From assembly GCA_002794785.1 (NCBI GenBank), contig NBBA01000003.1, positions 62,001-126,000 on the forward strand: 64,000 nucleotides of DNA, read 5' to 3'. This document shows, in pieces, positions 1 to 13,635 of this stretch (positions within the stretch are counted from its first letter, which is position 1; every line of letters begins with the position of its first letter). A model generated the notes under the pieces. The model had not been told where the DNA came from. It saw only the letters and a program-made list of their open reading frames with translations, and made no database searches. Source of the stretch: Coniferiporia sulphurascens (lineage: Eukaryota > Basidiomycota > Agaricomycetes > Hymenochaetales > Hymenochaetaceae). Position numbers and translations under genes: made by a program.

Positions 1-1521
1 CCAAAGGCGCCGCCAAGTGGCGAAACTTCAAGGTCGTTTAATAGCCACCAGTAACCTTCGCTCACACGTGCCATCGCACACATCGCACGCCCCACTCGTT
101 TCCTTGCGCAACAGCCGCCTCCTTGTTCCATTGCCGCAAACCCGTACAGATAGACACGTTCCTTGCTACTTATAACCAGCTGGTGGTACACTAATGGGGA
201 GAGACGGAAAAAAAAAAGAAACTCGGGAAAACAGATGGGAAATCGGAAAAGGCAAAGCCCGGTGGGAGCTAAATCAGGGGCAGGGGCGAACAGGAAGAGC
301 TGTCACCGGCGGCGCATAGCTGGGGCAGCACACATGCGGTCAGATATGCATCGTCCCTCGCCCACTGCTGCGTTCTTGTCGCGCTCCCCTACCGGAGAAC
401 CATCTCTTGTGCACGATGACGGCCCCGGTATCAAGAATGCTGACACGGGTTGCAAGAAGCACCCAACCTTATGCGCCCCGAGGGGTGTAGAAAGACGCAT
501 GAGAATTCCGGCTCCTTCGACACGCTACGGCCGTCCACAAGAAGCTGGAAATGTGGGTTTTGGGGGATGATGATGGTTGTAACGATGACGTCCGCAGGCG
601 AGGCCGTGGCGTTGCTGAGAATGCGGTTTGCTTGAGACTAGTGTGACAGTTGATGGATGCGTATGGTAGAATAGAGCGTTAAGGAGCAAAGCACAATCGA
701 CAGCAATAATAAAAGGAAATAGACAGGGAAATGGGCGGAGAAACTGCAATGAAAAAAAGGGGGACAGGAAGGAAGAAAGAGAAGGAAAAAAGGAAATGCG
801 TGTGAAGGTCGGTTCCAACGTAAGTTGCGGCACATACAAATAACGAGAAAAGAATCCCAGGGTAAGATGGAACAAGGTCCCCAAGAAAACGATATGCACT
901 GTGTATATCTGCAACGGCTGGTATAGTGAGACCAGATTTGATACGCTCCAACGGACTGCCGCTGCGTGTATATTCGCCTATATCCCAACGAATACGATGA
1001 CAGAGATAATCGGTCTAAAACTCAGCCTTGCAGCGGGCGGAGAGTCCGGATAAACAGTAAGAGATTGTGCCAGGAGGAAGTGTCAGAGATTCATGACTCA
1101 GGGAAGAGAAGCGTGTAATGGTGATGGGACTAGGCGCATCACGGCCCGGCTGCGGGGACTGTGCGGAGCAAAGGTCCAACGGTAAACCAAGGCTTGAATG
1201 TCGCATGTAGTCCAGAGAATGGTACGGTCACCATCATAGGCAAGAGCTCACAGCAGAGAGCGCGCGGCAGCGCAGAGGTCAGGAGGATCGTAAAGGGGAC
1301 GCATGAAATATGCGCAAAAGGGGGTTTGGGTACCCCAAAAGGACCGCATCCAGCGGAGGGCGGCGGCCACAGGCCGCGCTCGCTGTACCAGGCGCACACG
1401 CGCCACTGACGCCGCTCCTGACGGAGAGGGTGTATGGGCGTGTGCCACTCGCAGAGCACGAACTGGTGTTAATAAATTAGCATGTTAAGTTTGAGGGGTG
1501 TCCGGTCCATAGTTAATCATC
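1..1521. other. intergenic, no gene recognised
   Basis: Only short overlapping open frames of low complexity are present on both strands and none resembles a known protein. The stretch holds purine-rich runs around 740-800 and an AT-rich patch near 1470-1490, just beyond the stop of the following minus-strand gene, where its 3' UTR and polyadenylation signals would lie. Nothing else can be supported. Confidence 0.5.
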
Positions 1522-3108
1522 CTATCCAGAAACGGGTTTCGGAATAATCGCATCCATGCTGGTATAGCCAATATCTCTTCCGAACTCTATGACCATGGCA
1601 CGCCCCATGAGGCATACCCATCCGATACCGTCGCCAGTAACGCATTGACTAGGCCAGAACAGCTCTCCTTCAAAGTCTTCCATATCAGGCTCGTATTCTT
1701 CCTCTGCGGAGAGTGTTGAGCAAACCATTCTTCCAAAAGTACGCGGGAAATGCTCCCGCATTATTGCCAACGATAGGGTTTTCTCCGAAGCTTTCATTTC
1801 TTGTGATGCTGCCGCTTGCGAGCCAACTAGTCTTTTCGCAAACATGACGTATGACTGTTTGACTTGAACAATGCCATCAGTTAGGACGCGATCACCCTCA
1901 GCAGGTCGTGGGGGTTGGGGTTTGTTCCCAGCCCTTTTTGCGTCATCATTTCTGTTTTCACCGTTCGTATTTAGAGGCGTAGCATTGCTTGGGTTTGCTG
2001 GCGTCGAGTTGGCACTCGCCGCATCTGTGTCCGGTGATGGTAACGACTTCTCGGGTGGGGTCACCTTTGCCATTGCCGTGCGCGAGACCTCAGAGGACAT
2101 CTGCTTCGCCTTCGCAGCCAATTCTATGTCGTGTAAGTATTCCTTGTTCTTGTGCTCCAATTGAGGGCCAAGCTTGAAGCGGACAATGCGCTGATGGGTG
2201 AACGCCTCGAGCATGTGGCTGAGGCGTCGTAAGAAGACGTTAGCAACGTGCTCGCTATATTCCTCCGAGTAACCAACAGGGGATGGCGAAGGGTAGACTC
2301 ACATTAGTCCGATAAATGACTTCTCTCGTACACTGTCCCGTTGCCCCACGTATGACGCCCACTTCCCCTTACACCAGTGTAGATAAGAGGGAATGGATTC
2401 CCAGGCATCATTAAAGCCGCTGCAGTTATGGTCCTGACACCAGGCAGCATATACGAAACAAAGCAGTGCCTCAAGAGCCTCTAGAAGAGCCATCAGGCCG
2501 CCGTGCGTGTGATAGGGCGAACCCTGCGCCGGAGGGACCCTTAATGGCCGATAATGGGGATGGGTCTGGGGAAAAGTCGAAAGAAACCGCGCCTCGCCCG
2601 AGTACTTGAACATACGGGCGTGCTGATAGAAATGTTTGTGCAGTTGTCGGAAATCGACGCCCTCTATTCCATGCCGCGGACGTCGGACAGGCTCGTAGAC
2701 CGTGAGAGAACGCGAGGAGGTATCGCCGGCAGCGCTCGCAGCCGCCGGGGCCGACGATATGACGTCCGCCTCATGAGTCTTGTTCATCTTTAAACCAGAA
2801 GGAGCATCAGCTGGGGGAGAGGTCGATGACGAAGCGGAGGAGGATGGGGTCGGTGCGCTGCCCAAAGCAGGAAGGTGCTTGACCATTCTGGGGCGTTTGG
2901 TGCCGTCGACGCCATGGGCATCGAGCTTGCGTTTGGACGAGCTGGCAGCCTGTACGGGTGCGGGAGAGGCGCTGCGCGAGGCTGGCGGGGACGGGGGTAA
3001 TTCGGGGGGTAAAGGAGCCGGGATGGTTCCGATGATCTGTGGAGGGGAGCGGGTGGATGCGGGCCGCATGTTAGAGCGGCGAGGAAACGGGGAGGAAATC
3101 GGAGGCAT
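1522..3108 (-). CDS. hypothetical protein, two exons, ~511 aa
   Basis: Two exons on the minus strand, 3108-2303 and 2254-1522, join in frame across a 48-nt intron with a GTGAGT donor at 2302 and a TAG acceptor ending at 2255. Joining replaces the premature stop at the donor with ...FIGL-I-EHVANVF. The first ~150 residues are disordered and rich in Pro, Ser and Ala with a basic KRKLDAHG patch. Residues ~150-290 form a conserved-looking aromatic and helical region (FRQLHKHFYQHARMFKYSG, ALEALLCFVYAAWCQDHNC). Another disordered linker with Asn and Pro follows, then a C-terminal domain (~residues 390-511) with FGRMVCSTLSAEEEYEPDME. I do not recognise the family; the low-complexity N-terminus and basic patch would suit a nuclear protein, but that is inference. 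The start is the first Met of the open frame. Confidence 0.7.
2255..2302 (-). other. spliceosomal intron of the 1.5-3.1 kb gene
   Basis: The 48-nt segment begins GTGAGT and ends ATAG on the minus strand. Removing it keeps the frame open and bypasses the TGA that otherwise follows ...FIGLM. Confidence 0.75.
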
Positions 3109-6100
3109 CGATGACTGACCTGAAGGCCTTTGAGGAGCTGGTCGCGAGTTATTCTGCTATGGGAGAGCAGAGGCGGCGATGAATGAGCACAGGAGCCAGA
3201 AAGGGAGGAGGAATGAAACGGGCCGAAAGAGAGATGCCACATACCGTTTTTTCACGCGACGCCTCTGGTCTGGGATGGACGAGGAGGTGAGGTGGGCGCT
3301 CATTGTCGTCGAGACGTCGGGGGACGACGACGGAGGGGGCGCTGGTGCTGCGTGCAGCGACGGGGAGGAGGGGGATGGTGGATGGAGGGGAAGATTGCTC
3401 TTGTGTAAGACGAGGCCCACGTCGAACCAGACTACGGGGCCATATCCTGGAACTGCCTTTTTCGGATTTCCCACGAGCGTGCTGTCATGCCATGCTGTGG
3501 CTGGTCGCCGGCTGCGTCGCGGCTTCGGCCGTTCGCCGCCTTCCTCTTTGGGCCCGGGTCCGGGTGCTCTGAGTCTGCATATGCAAACGCAACGCCCAAC
3601 TCCTTTGCTGGACCCATGCCGGCCAACCCGCGGAAACACCCCGATTTCAAACTGAAACCTTGCTAATCGCCCCCAGACTGTCTTAATCATCCCACTTATT
3701 GTTGCGTTGCCGTCCCGCTAATGCTGCACATAGCTGATAAATGTACTCGGGGAATATCCGTCCATGCAGGCCTCGGGCGCCCATTACTATTGCCATCGCG
3801 CGGCGACACGGGCATCAACGCAGCGGCCGGCACTGCTTCGTCGTCATGCACACGTGCGCTGGCGGGTCTCCGCCGCCGAAATATGCAGTTTCGGGTTCCA
3901 TGCATGCGCCCGCTCCCCGGGGCGCGGCAGGCGCCTTCGATGCCTAACCCAGGTCTTATCCTCAAAAAGGCAGGGTCACTCCTGCCGGGGCTGCCGATAC
4001 GGTTTGCGCCGGCGGGCCCGCCGCGGTGCAACCCTACAACCCCCTCTGCATCGCAAGCCCCGTTGCACCGCGCAGTGGGTTCAGCATGTTGGCGAACACA
4101 GGATATGCAGACTACTGCATACTCATACTACGAGTTTCGGCGTTCCGCGCCACATGAATGTTGCGGGACCTACTTGCCGCCGCGTGATTCGGAATGATTC
4201 AAGTCCGTTGGACCCTCGGCTAGCCCGCCCCGATTCCCCCGCGGCTGCAAACGAGACGGTCGAACGGGCCAAATACATAGGGGTCGTCAGTGCGCTGCGC
4301 CCTGGAGCTATGCGCTCCGTATATGTTTACGGTCGTCAAGCACGTCCCGGGTTTCCATCTACGAGTCAGACATGAAAGTGTACTTAATAATAACCGCGGT
4401 GGCTCGGTGGATCTAGGGTTCGCAGCACCGCATGAGAACAACCGCGCCTACCGGCATTAACTGAAGGCGTCCTCAATCTTGGAACAACCGTCGCAGCCAC
4501 CACTTTCGTATACATAAACGTCTGCTAGTGGCAGGAATTGCAAATACGGAAGCCAAGTCCACTGAGCTCCGGGTTTGGACCCGCCTGCCTCCTACAGCTC
4601 CGGCACCCTTCACCATCTCGTTCCCATGATGCCAACTGCCATCGAAGAAACGATGCAGAACCAGTCGCGAGGTTCCTTGCGCATGAATTGCGTGTACAGT
4701 ACTGCGAAATGAAAGTAGATTGAGTGGCTATGCTGCGTTGCCAAACGAGGCATTTATTATGCGCAACGGGAGCAATTAATAAATGTCGTGTTTTTCACTC
4801 GTAGTACTTGCGGACGTTGTCTGGTTTGAAGGCGGCTTTAAACAGTTTGGTAGTACATGTAGTAATTGCTGGGGGACATCGGGCGATCGCAACCCATCTC
4901 GCTCGCCGATGGCTACGGAAATCGGGATAGGCCTTAAATCTTCTCATTCAGGGCCAGGTACGCTCAGGCGGAACTGCGAGATGGCTTTGTTTTTTCTTTG
5001 CTTGCCTCGACGCCGGCCGGCCGACCCGTCCGGAGTGGTTGCATGCACGAGCAACTGCCAGCGAAATGCTGCAGGCGATTGTCAAATTACAACTAGAACC
5101 CGTATATTACCATCGAGACTTGAGGATCGGGACGCAGCCGGGACTACCCGGACAGGTGCGGGAACCTCCCCGGTCCCGTGATTCCGGGCGATCTCCCGGC
5201 CGTGGCAGACGACTCCGAGTATATGGGCATATTTATCGACCATTTAACGCCGCTCGTCTATTGAGACCAAATGCTGGGGGTAGTTCAGCCATCTGATGTC
5301 ATCATAGGCCGCAACATCGATCCCTCAGTACGGGACGCACAGCGAAAAGCGTATTATCTATTGTCCATTAGGGGAGCCGGCCTGAAGGTTTAAGGTTCCG
5401 ATTGCACAGAGTACATAGGTGAGGAATGTCGGTGATAGGCCTGACTTTCTCGCCCTTCTCGATATTAATTCGGTCTTCTGTGCGACGGCCATGTCCTGCT
5501 GCTGGCGGGCCGGATTTACATTACATGAGAAACATAGCCAGCTCGCTATATATACCCACATTCGACGCTGGGCGGCTTCGGGTTTCCTATGGCAATATCA
5601 AAGAAACGTCTTTTCTTAGGTTCTCCCCTCCCCTTGCCTTCCTTTTCATTCGGCTCCCCGCCGGGAAGCTCCCGCCATGCACAAGGTCCAGGTGACGCGC
5701 TAATTCTCCACACAGACACGCCACAGAGGGCGCTTCCGAACACACACAGAGTCGATCTCTTTTTTGGATACCCCTCACACCCGCACGTTCCTCCCCGCTC
5801 GAAGCTTTTTCGCGCCGCCTCCGCGTGGCGTGGGGAGCCCGTGTGATTCTTATCCTGTACTTGGAAGTAGGAATTGGGACCTGGCTGAAGAGGGGTTGTG
5901 GCGCAGATCTCCCGAAGCAGCGATGCAGGCCAAGTACAGTGTATCCATCTCGGTTTCCCCGCTGCCAACTGGCTGCTAGCAGGCAAAGCCCCACTCATGT
6001 GTATCTCCGAGTAAAGACAGCGTGTGCCCGGTTGGTTCTTCCCCCGGGCGAATCAGGCGGTGGTGTGCGGAACCCGCACAGACCCGAATGAAGGCCTAAA

Positions 6101-8060
6101 GCCGGCGCCAGATTTATTATTCACGGGTTGCCGGTGGCTAGTGAGGCGTTTACGCGCGTGCTTGCCCGGGGCTCTCAGCATCACAGCGGAATAGTATAGG
6201 GGTAATCCGAGCATATACACACCTAGAAATGGGATCCCGAAGGTACGCCATGCGAATGGAGGGTGAGCTGGCGGAGGTGCGCCACGTGGACGAGACCTGG
6301 ACTCGAGGTTGCGCGGGCCAATAATATGATTGTACATGTGCAGGCTTGGGATTTAGCTTTAGGTATCTCCGGAATACTGTTCTCAGCCGACTCGGGAATA
6401 TGTCTCCGTCTATGTTTGTCTTATTAAGGCAAGTGGCTGGGAGCCACGATTAAACTCCCGCCGGCGAACACCGGATCCTCGGCTGGACCCGGGGAGGCGG
6501 GTCGTACGGCCGCGGTCGCGGGTTCATCCAAAATGTTAATGTGAATATTTACGTCCTACCGAGCGATAATGTTAATGTCAGATGCCAGGGTCAGAGGACT
6601 GCAGACTTCTGTGATCTGGAGGCATTAGTCCCCTTCCGGTGCCGTAATCTACATGAGTTGGCGGGTCGAGGGGACGGGTGATCCAGCTTGATTGCTCAAT
6701 ACAGCCGAGTCCGAGTCCCGAGTCTCGAGTCTGGGACTTATCCTGTGCTGTGGGTGCAGTAGCACAGGACGACGATCACACATATCTGTCCTCGCCGCTG
6801 GAGCAGTGACGGTGACGGTGAACTCGAGATAAGTTGGGGTCAGTCACCGGCACAAGCAAATGCAGTGAATAGAAGAGACGGAATCCACGCCGCGGGGAGT
6901 TCCCGCACGCGCGCTTCTGTACATGGTTTTGTTGCGTTGATTTCCGATTCCGAGGAGGAGCGCGGGCTTTTTACGTACCGGTATGACTTCTTGGACGAAT
7001 ATTAATTTTGGGCGGACTAGAAATCCTCGTGCAGAGGGTTGTGACTTCCAGGCTGGAAAGAAAAACGAGAAAGACGGAGCGCGCTGCACGAAGGCGCTTC
7101 CTACGATTGGACACTACCGTGAGTTCCAGACAAAAACGTGATTGACTGGGAGCCTCATTGATCACAGCACCTACATCCTTTGACTAGATGCTCATATCCT
7201 CATAAACGGCGAGATTTAGCCATACACATGACAGCTGATAGCCTGATTGCGGTATCGATGTCAGGGCTTGCTTGCTTATGGTAAGTTTACTGATTGCGTT
7301 CGGTGAGTGGGAACTTTGTTTCTTTAGGTGTTTACACGGAAACCATACCAGCGAATGTGCTTGAACCTCGGATTCTGGCCTGGGTGCGGACATCATCATC
7401 ATTCCAGCCATTGAGTACTAGCGTGTATGGTCCCGAAATACTTACTATCAATGAGATAACCTAGATAGCTGTTATCAAGAGAATTTATTTCCCAGAGATT
7501 ATGTCCGGACAGACCGAATTAGAACGCACACTAGCGCAGTGCGATTACCCGCCCGCTATATGATTTTGAAAAGGCACGGCCTTTCCTTAGCCCACTTTGG
7601 TAAGTATCATAGTGAAGCCAAGCAAGGTGGGCGGGAAGGACACATAAATAAAACCGCACTAAACGCCGAAAGCTCACTAGCGTTGCTCACCTGGCGCACA
7701 AGCTATATCGGTTCATGACGCCATACATATCGGCGAGGTATATATGGTATCTTCGACTTTCCGAGTCCAGACGCTTTACAATTTGAACGGCAAGGGCTCA
7801 AGGTTCGTCAGACGCCGGTCTAATCGCGCCCGCAGAGAGATAATGCGGGACCAGATTTCTTGGCAAGTCGTCGGCATATGTTTAAGGAATAGATAGCCGG
7901 AGACTCGGGGGCGCGTTCAGAGGCGCAGGAATCGCATCGGGACGCGGCTTCCAACTCCGCTCGACGCGTGTCGGCGAACGTCACGTGACCGTTCCAGCCC
8001 CCTTCGCCGCCTCGTCCGGTGGACCACAAACCACACCGACTCTTTCCTCCACCGCTCACA
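3109..8060. other. ~5-kb gene-poor stretch
   Basis: No open frame with protein-like composition or a recognisable motif was found on either strand over almost 5 kb, although the flanking genes are densely packed. The first ~500 bp are CT/GA-rich and probably include the promoter and 5' UTR of the upstream minus-strand gene. The last ~100 bp before 8061 form the promoter of the kinase gene. The middle is of mixed composition with no TIR, LTR or tandem array that I could see, and may be decayed transposon or other relic DNA. Confidence 0.45.
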
Positions 8061-10885
8061 ATGTCCATGGCGGCGGTAGCACCAGCAGCGACTTCCAGCC
8101 CGCTCGACCTCTATGAGCCCCTAGAATTAATTGGAAATGGCTCTTTTGGTATCATCCGTAAAGTGCGCCGCAAGTCGGACGGCGAGGTAAGGCTCGGGGT
8201 CGATGCCCGTTGTGTTGTGTACGAACGGCTAGGGAGCTGATGGCCTTTTCCGCTACGATAGATTCTTGCCCGGAAGGAACTCAACTTCGAGCGCATGTCG
8301 GAGCGGGACAGGAAGCAGATTGTTGCGGAAGTGTGCGTCCTGCCGACGGATTTTGCCAGCGTTTCTTTACTGACCTTTTTTCGCGTGCACAGTAACATTC
8401 TGAAGGACCTCCACCATGACAATATCGTCAAGTACATCGATAGAGTGTGTCATTAGCGTATTGGCGTCCGACGCAGATATCTTACGTTCCTACCCTAGTT
8501 TGTCGACAGAGATGCAGGCATTCTGTACATTTTAATGGAGTACTGCGATGGTGGTGACCTCTCGTCGGTCATCAAGCAGTGCTCGCGCTCTGGTCGCCCA
8601 TTACCGGAGGACACCGTTTGGTCATACTTCTTTCAACTCCTCCTGGCCCTTCAGCATTGCCACTGTCCGAACTCTAAGGTTGGAGAGAATGGGGTGGCCG
8701 ATGTTAGGAGACAGCAAATACTGCATAGGGATTTGAAACCAGAAAATGGTAGGCTTTGACTGGTCAGCTATAGCGTTACTGTATCTGATTGCCTGTCAGT
8801 CTTCCTCAGCGGCAGCAGTACGGTCAAGCTGGGTGATTTCGGCTTGTCAAAGGCACTTGGTCAGACGTCATTCGCGAACACATATGTTGGCACCCCGTAT
8901 TACATGTCGCCCGAACTTATCCAAGAAAAATCTTATGACACGAAGAGTGATATCTGGTCGCTCGGCTGCCTCATATACGAGCTGTGTGCTTCGAAACCAC
9001 CCTTTCACGAGGCGCAGACGCACAGTGAATTGTCTATGCTTATACGCAACGGTCGTATCCCACCTTTGCCAAAAGGTTACTCCCATGCGCTGAATCAAGT
9101 CATAAAGGCGATGCTGAACCTAAATGTATGACTTCCAACTATAACTTTCGATGAATTCTAATCTTCAGTGTTGAAATAAGCCCGCCATGAGACCCTCCGC
9201 GCAGCAATTATTGCAGCATGAACGAATTGACTTCGCCCGGAAGGTGTCCGAGACTGAGAAAATGTACGTTCCTTAATAACAAACATCAACCATCTTGTGC
9301 TCAATATCAACTAGGCTTGGTACTGTGAAAGCACATAAGGCCAGTCTCCTTGCGAAAGAGCGCGAGCTCCAGAACCTCGCGGCTACAATCGCACGACGAG
9401 AGTCTGCTCTGTCAACTGCTGTCTCGCAAAAGGACGCTGAAATCCTTCAACTCACCACCCTTGTTTCGCAAACTGACTTGCGGATCAAGGAAGCCGTTGC
9501 GGCCAGAGAAGAGGAGCTCAAAGTGGCAGTTATGAGGCGCGAGGAGGAGGTACGCCGTGCGATGGCGCGAAGGGAGGAGGAGATTCTCGAGGCTGTGCGG
9601 AGAAGGGAAGAGGAGATCAACGAGGCATGGCAGAAGAGGGAGGAGGAGCTGAGGGGAGAACTCAGTGATGCGGTGCATTGGGTTGAAACTCGTCAGAAGG
9701 AGCTGGAGGAAGAGGCCGATAAATTAGAAAAAGCGAGGGTTGATCTGGAGAAGGAGGCTGAGGAGATGCAGAATACCAAAGGTTGGCAAATACTTTACGC
9801 ACCTTATCGTAAACGGAAGATTAAAGATTTTAACAGGCCGGAGGGAGAAAAGCCCCTTCGAGGAAGTCAAGAATCTTCTTGCCCCGTTCACGCGACTCGC
9901 TCATCACGAAGCTCATACGTACGAAAATACACCGCGCAGGTCCTCTATCTCCTTCACTGCTGCGCCCGCTCCTGCAAGTTTGCAGAGCTCCCAGGACCTT
10001 GATACCCCTAAATCAACCAGGGAGAATGTGCAGCCCTTCCCATCCGTTCCGGGATCGGCCATGCGCGGCGTCGTGCTAACATCAACAGGCGAGGCGCTCC
10101 AAACGCCTGCTCCATTTGCACGCGCCGGCACTGATGCAAACGCGGAGCTCACCAAGATCATTAGGGAGTCACCTCGGGTCGGGCTCAACTTCCGCAAGAT
10201 ATTTGATTTCGAATCAGAGGTGGAGGAGTCAGGCACGGAGGCCGATGCGGATGGCGAAGGCAATGAGACTGTGACGGTTACGACAAGCCGCTCGGCGTCA
10301 TCGTCATCCTCTGAACACGAAATCGTCGAGGCCAACTCGCCGTCGAAGAACGTGAAGGCGCGTTCTAGGCCGAGAGAGGTGGTCCCCTCTGGGCGCGCCC
10401 GATCGCAGTCTAAAAGCCGCTCATCTTCCAAGGTCAGAGGTGCACAAAGGACTAGTATGGGCGGCACGAAGAGCGTGCAGATGGCAACGGCGCCTACGAG
10501 GTTGCGAAGGCCCTCGATACGGGCGGCAGGGAGACCTTCCTTGCCCATCTCAGCGTCCACGCCGAATCTTGGTTCGGACATAGCCGCGCAAGCGCGTTCG
10601 ATCGCGCCTAAATCCTCCGCACCACCCCCAACGCCGCGATATGATCCATCGGACGAGGAGAACCTCCCGAGTCCATTCTTGCGGCGCGTGGAGCGCGAGC
10701 GCACCGCTGCCGCGAAGGCTGCGCGTGTAGCCGCCCCTGGCACAGCCAGCACGGGACTTCCCGGCGCGCGAAGGAAGAGCAATACTAACATGCTCCGCGC
10801 GATGGCTGCTGCAAACAACGTTCAAGGCCTTGCCGGTATCACCCCTTCACCTTCTGCTCCTAGCGGACTTGTCAAGGCTTCTTAG
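8061..10885 (+). CDS. NIMA-related (Nek-type) serine/threonine kinase, ~807 aa, 8 exons
   Basis: Exons 8061-8186, 8262-8332, 8393-8444, 8499-8748, 8800-9125, 9181-9263, 9315-9781 and 9837-10885 keep one frame and total 808 codons. The N-terminal kinase domain (~residues 15-285) shows the Gly loop GNGSFG, the ATP Lys in ARKELNF, catalytic HRDLKPEN, DFGLSK and the activation segment GTPYYMSPE. The HC-rich insert before HRDLKPEN and the immediate C-terminal coiled coil (~310-470, repeated RREEE) are typical of NIMA, Kin3 and Nek kinases. These act in mitotic entry, spindle and septation control in the nucleus and at the spindle poles. The C-terminal ~330 residues are disordered and Ser-rich with many SP/TP sites, as in NIMA tails. 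The acceptor at 9180 is a weak AAG, but the stronger CAG at 9168 would give an immediate stop. Convergent with the next gene. Confidence 0.9.
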
Positions 10886-11438
10886 ACGCCTTTTGCATTT
10901 GCTCCTTGTGACGCTCATTTTTTCGCGCGAGTGGCTTCCCGTTCCGGCGTATCCAGGAAAGCGGAAGGGTACCTTTGAACCTGTATGATAGATAGCTTTA
11001 TATTTTAGGTGTTTTCTCCCCTTTAAATCGGGCACGATGTTTGCTAGTGTTTAGTCCTCTTTTCATCTGTTTTTTTCAACCCCTTCATCCCTCCTTATGA
11101 TTTACATGCACTGTACTGTTATGCTCCCACCATCAACTCAGTTTTCTTTATGGACGCCATGCTCTTGCCAGCCTTTTATCGCCTCCCGTGTGTGCAGAGT
11201 TCTGGTACAGAACGAGATTACAAAATATATGTAGTGAAGGCAGCGTGGACGCCAATTGATACATTTACTGCGTGATTTACATTGCGTTACAGGGAGAACA
11301 ACCCCGCCATAACTAGTAGGAACAAAATTCCGAGGCATTGTCTACAAGGTCCAAGAATCGGTCGTGTATAGAGTTCCCCGGCCTGAAGAACCTATCTGTA
11401 TGCAAAGAAAACGGTTTCGTTTTCTTTTTCGGTTCCGC
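10886..11438. other. convergent intergenic region (two 3' UTRs)
   Basis: This gap lies between the stop of the kinase gene and the stop of the next minus-strand gene. It is T-rich after 11000 on the plus strand, as expected for a 3' UTR and poly(A) region. No other feature is visible. Confidence 0.5.
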
Positions 11439-13090
11439 CTATGTTAGTTCGGCGGCAGTGCGTTCCGCACGCGCACGACCTTCACAGAACCCGCGTGTAG
11501 CCTCCAGCATGGACAAGGGAGACCGGGCGGAGAGCGTCAGGATCGCCGTCAGGTCCTGGACGACGCTGCGCGCCGTATCGTTTTTCATTTCCTCCACACG
11601 GCGGTCCCATACCTGCCGCTCCTGCACGAGCCGCTCCTCCATACGTTTCCGCAAGTCGACCTCGCGCAGTGCGCGTGCGCGCTCGATGCGCTCGCCGTCG
11701 CGCGCATCGCGGGCCTCCTGCTCAGCCTTGCGCCGCTTCACGATTTCGTCCTTCAGCGCCTGCTCGCTCTCGTTCTTCGCCAGGCGCGCCGCGGCGAGGT
11801 CGGCCATCGTACCTTTGTGCTGGGCGCGCAGGGAATCAAGTTCCTTGGTGACAGCTTCGAGGCGTTCGGCGGCGACGGACTGTTGCGTTTGGTACCAGAG
11901 CATCCCGTTGACAGTACTCAGGGGATCCGATATTAAGTACGAGGAGCGGTTTGATGGCTCCTCATGCGTGAGGAAAGGTTTGGTATCCCTCTCTAGTCCC
12001 CATGAAGTTCCGTGCGTTAAAGACTCAGCTGTGGATACCCCTGCTCGCGTGATCGCATCGACGGCAGGTGTATTCATGCCGTACGTATCACGAAGCCATT
12101 CGAGGAGAGTTACAAAATACCTGCTCGATTCTTCTGTATGATCAGCGCCGTTCTCCCTTTCCTCTTGCTTTGCGATGCTGTAGTGGCACTGGGCCATCAA
12201 AAGAAGAGCAGGCCTAAGGTCTGATCTATTCATTCCTCTTTTCTCCATTACTGTGGAAAGAGAAAGGAACATAATTTAGACATTACGACAACGACAATTT
12301 CGAAGTAGTTACCCTCGAGCATTGCCTCCACCACAGTTAAGGCTGACCTGTGGAGCATCTTACGCCGGTAATGCGCGGCAACAGTCATCCAGGCTTCCGG
12401 GCCACTCATTGTTGTTATTAAGGACTCAACAATTGCTGCTACATCACCGTCGCCCATGGAATCTAAGTCCGGTAGTCGGGAAGGCGCTTTTTTGATCTGT
12501 TGTACAGGTGAAGAAGGGCCCGCAGGCGCGAGATTACGGTCGAAAGAAATAGACGAGGCGTCCGAGCGTCGTCTGTACGACGGACCTGAGAAATTATCAC
12601 TCTCAGTGTAAGGTGAATATTTGTCTTCAGTCCGATGGTCGTCATGATAGCGCTGAATGTACCGGTTCGGACTAGTACTGCGAGGCGAGGCCTGAATATC
12701 GTTACTATGAAACCGAGTCTTGCGAGAAGCTATATCACTGTTTTGATCCTGGTAACGGCGCGGTTCTGTGGAAGTCCACGTGATGTTCCTGGGGTTGCTG
12801 GAATTACTCAAGTTGTTCCGTTGTGGAGGGTCACGGGGCTGATAAGGCAAGGGGGTTGACTGACGATACGAATCGTGATGAGTATTACGGAAGGAGGGAG
12901 ATCGACTTGGTTTACTAGTTGAATCATGCTCGTATACGCGCTGCCGTTTGGCCGAAGGCTGACCCGCAGCAGAGTCGTAGGATCGATTAGGATCCTGGGG
13001 ATGCCCTGGCGCTGGAGACTCTGCCTCAGCAGTAGACCGTTTCCGCGGAGGCTCGACGCCCCTAGCGAGACAGTCAAATATGCCGATCAT
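11439..13090 (-). CDS. hypothetical coiled-coil protein, two exons
   Basis: Exon 1 (13090-12313) and exon 2 (12250-11439) are joined across a 62-nt intron (GTAACT...CACAG), giving LE-VMEKRG at the junction. I start at MIGIFDCLARGVEPPRKR. The open frame extends upstream to a Met at 13222, but that part is not compelling. Residues ~10-190 are disordered, rich in Ser, Arg, Asn and Tyr with basic patches. A compact segment (~200-260: DGDVAAIVESLI, MLHRSALTVVEAML) resembles a small helical domain. The C-terminal ~130 residues form a long charged coiled coil (QALKDEIVKRRKAEQEAR, RVEEMKNDTARS). Family not recognised; a scaffold or nuclear role is inference only. Confidence 0.65.
12251..12312 (-). 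other. spliceosomal intron of the 11.4-13.1 kb gene
   Basis: The 62-nt segment starts GTAACT and ends CCACAG on the minus strand. Excision restores the frame between AMLEG and MEKRGMN. Confidence 0.7.
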
Positions 13091-13635
13091 GTTCAAGTTG
13101 CGCGATAAACAGTGGACGGTCACGCCTGGGATAGCCCTGCTCTGAGCCTTTGTAACAGATTCTTTATGGACAAACTCGATGAAGAAATGGATGGACTGCG
13201 AGCGTCCTTTCTCCCTGTCCACCGACTTCCATAGCAGAGTCCGATTCCTGGTGAAAGAGCGACAGTGAGCGCGGCGAATTGAGTTGAGCCGGAGTCGAAT
13301 CGACGAGCACGTTGGCTGTCTCTACTGTCCAGACCTACTCACCGCGGTCCACAGATCGATTCGCTGAATACCTCATTTAAGACATATTCGTACTGCTTTG
13401 TTGTGTGGACATTGATGACCCGCTCGGCGACACTATAGATGTCCATTCGGGCAACGCTGTAGAGGGTCGGCAACGGTGAGGGACACCAGAGACGACGCAG
13501 GTACTGTAAAAAGCCATGACACCATGTGACACGCGTCCTTCAAATAGACAAAAACAACGCGTATCAAAATTCAACACACTCCCGCCAGAGAAAAAAAAAG
13601 TTAAACGGACTTTTAGTCTGGATAGTATCCGAAGG
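13091..13635. other. promoter-side intergenic up to the copia insertion
   Basis: This segment holds the probable promoter and 5' UTR of the minus-strand coiled-coil gene. It ends at the copia target duplication. No separate gene is supported. Joined to the sequence after 19084, it would be the pre-insertion locus. Confidence 0.5.
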
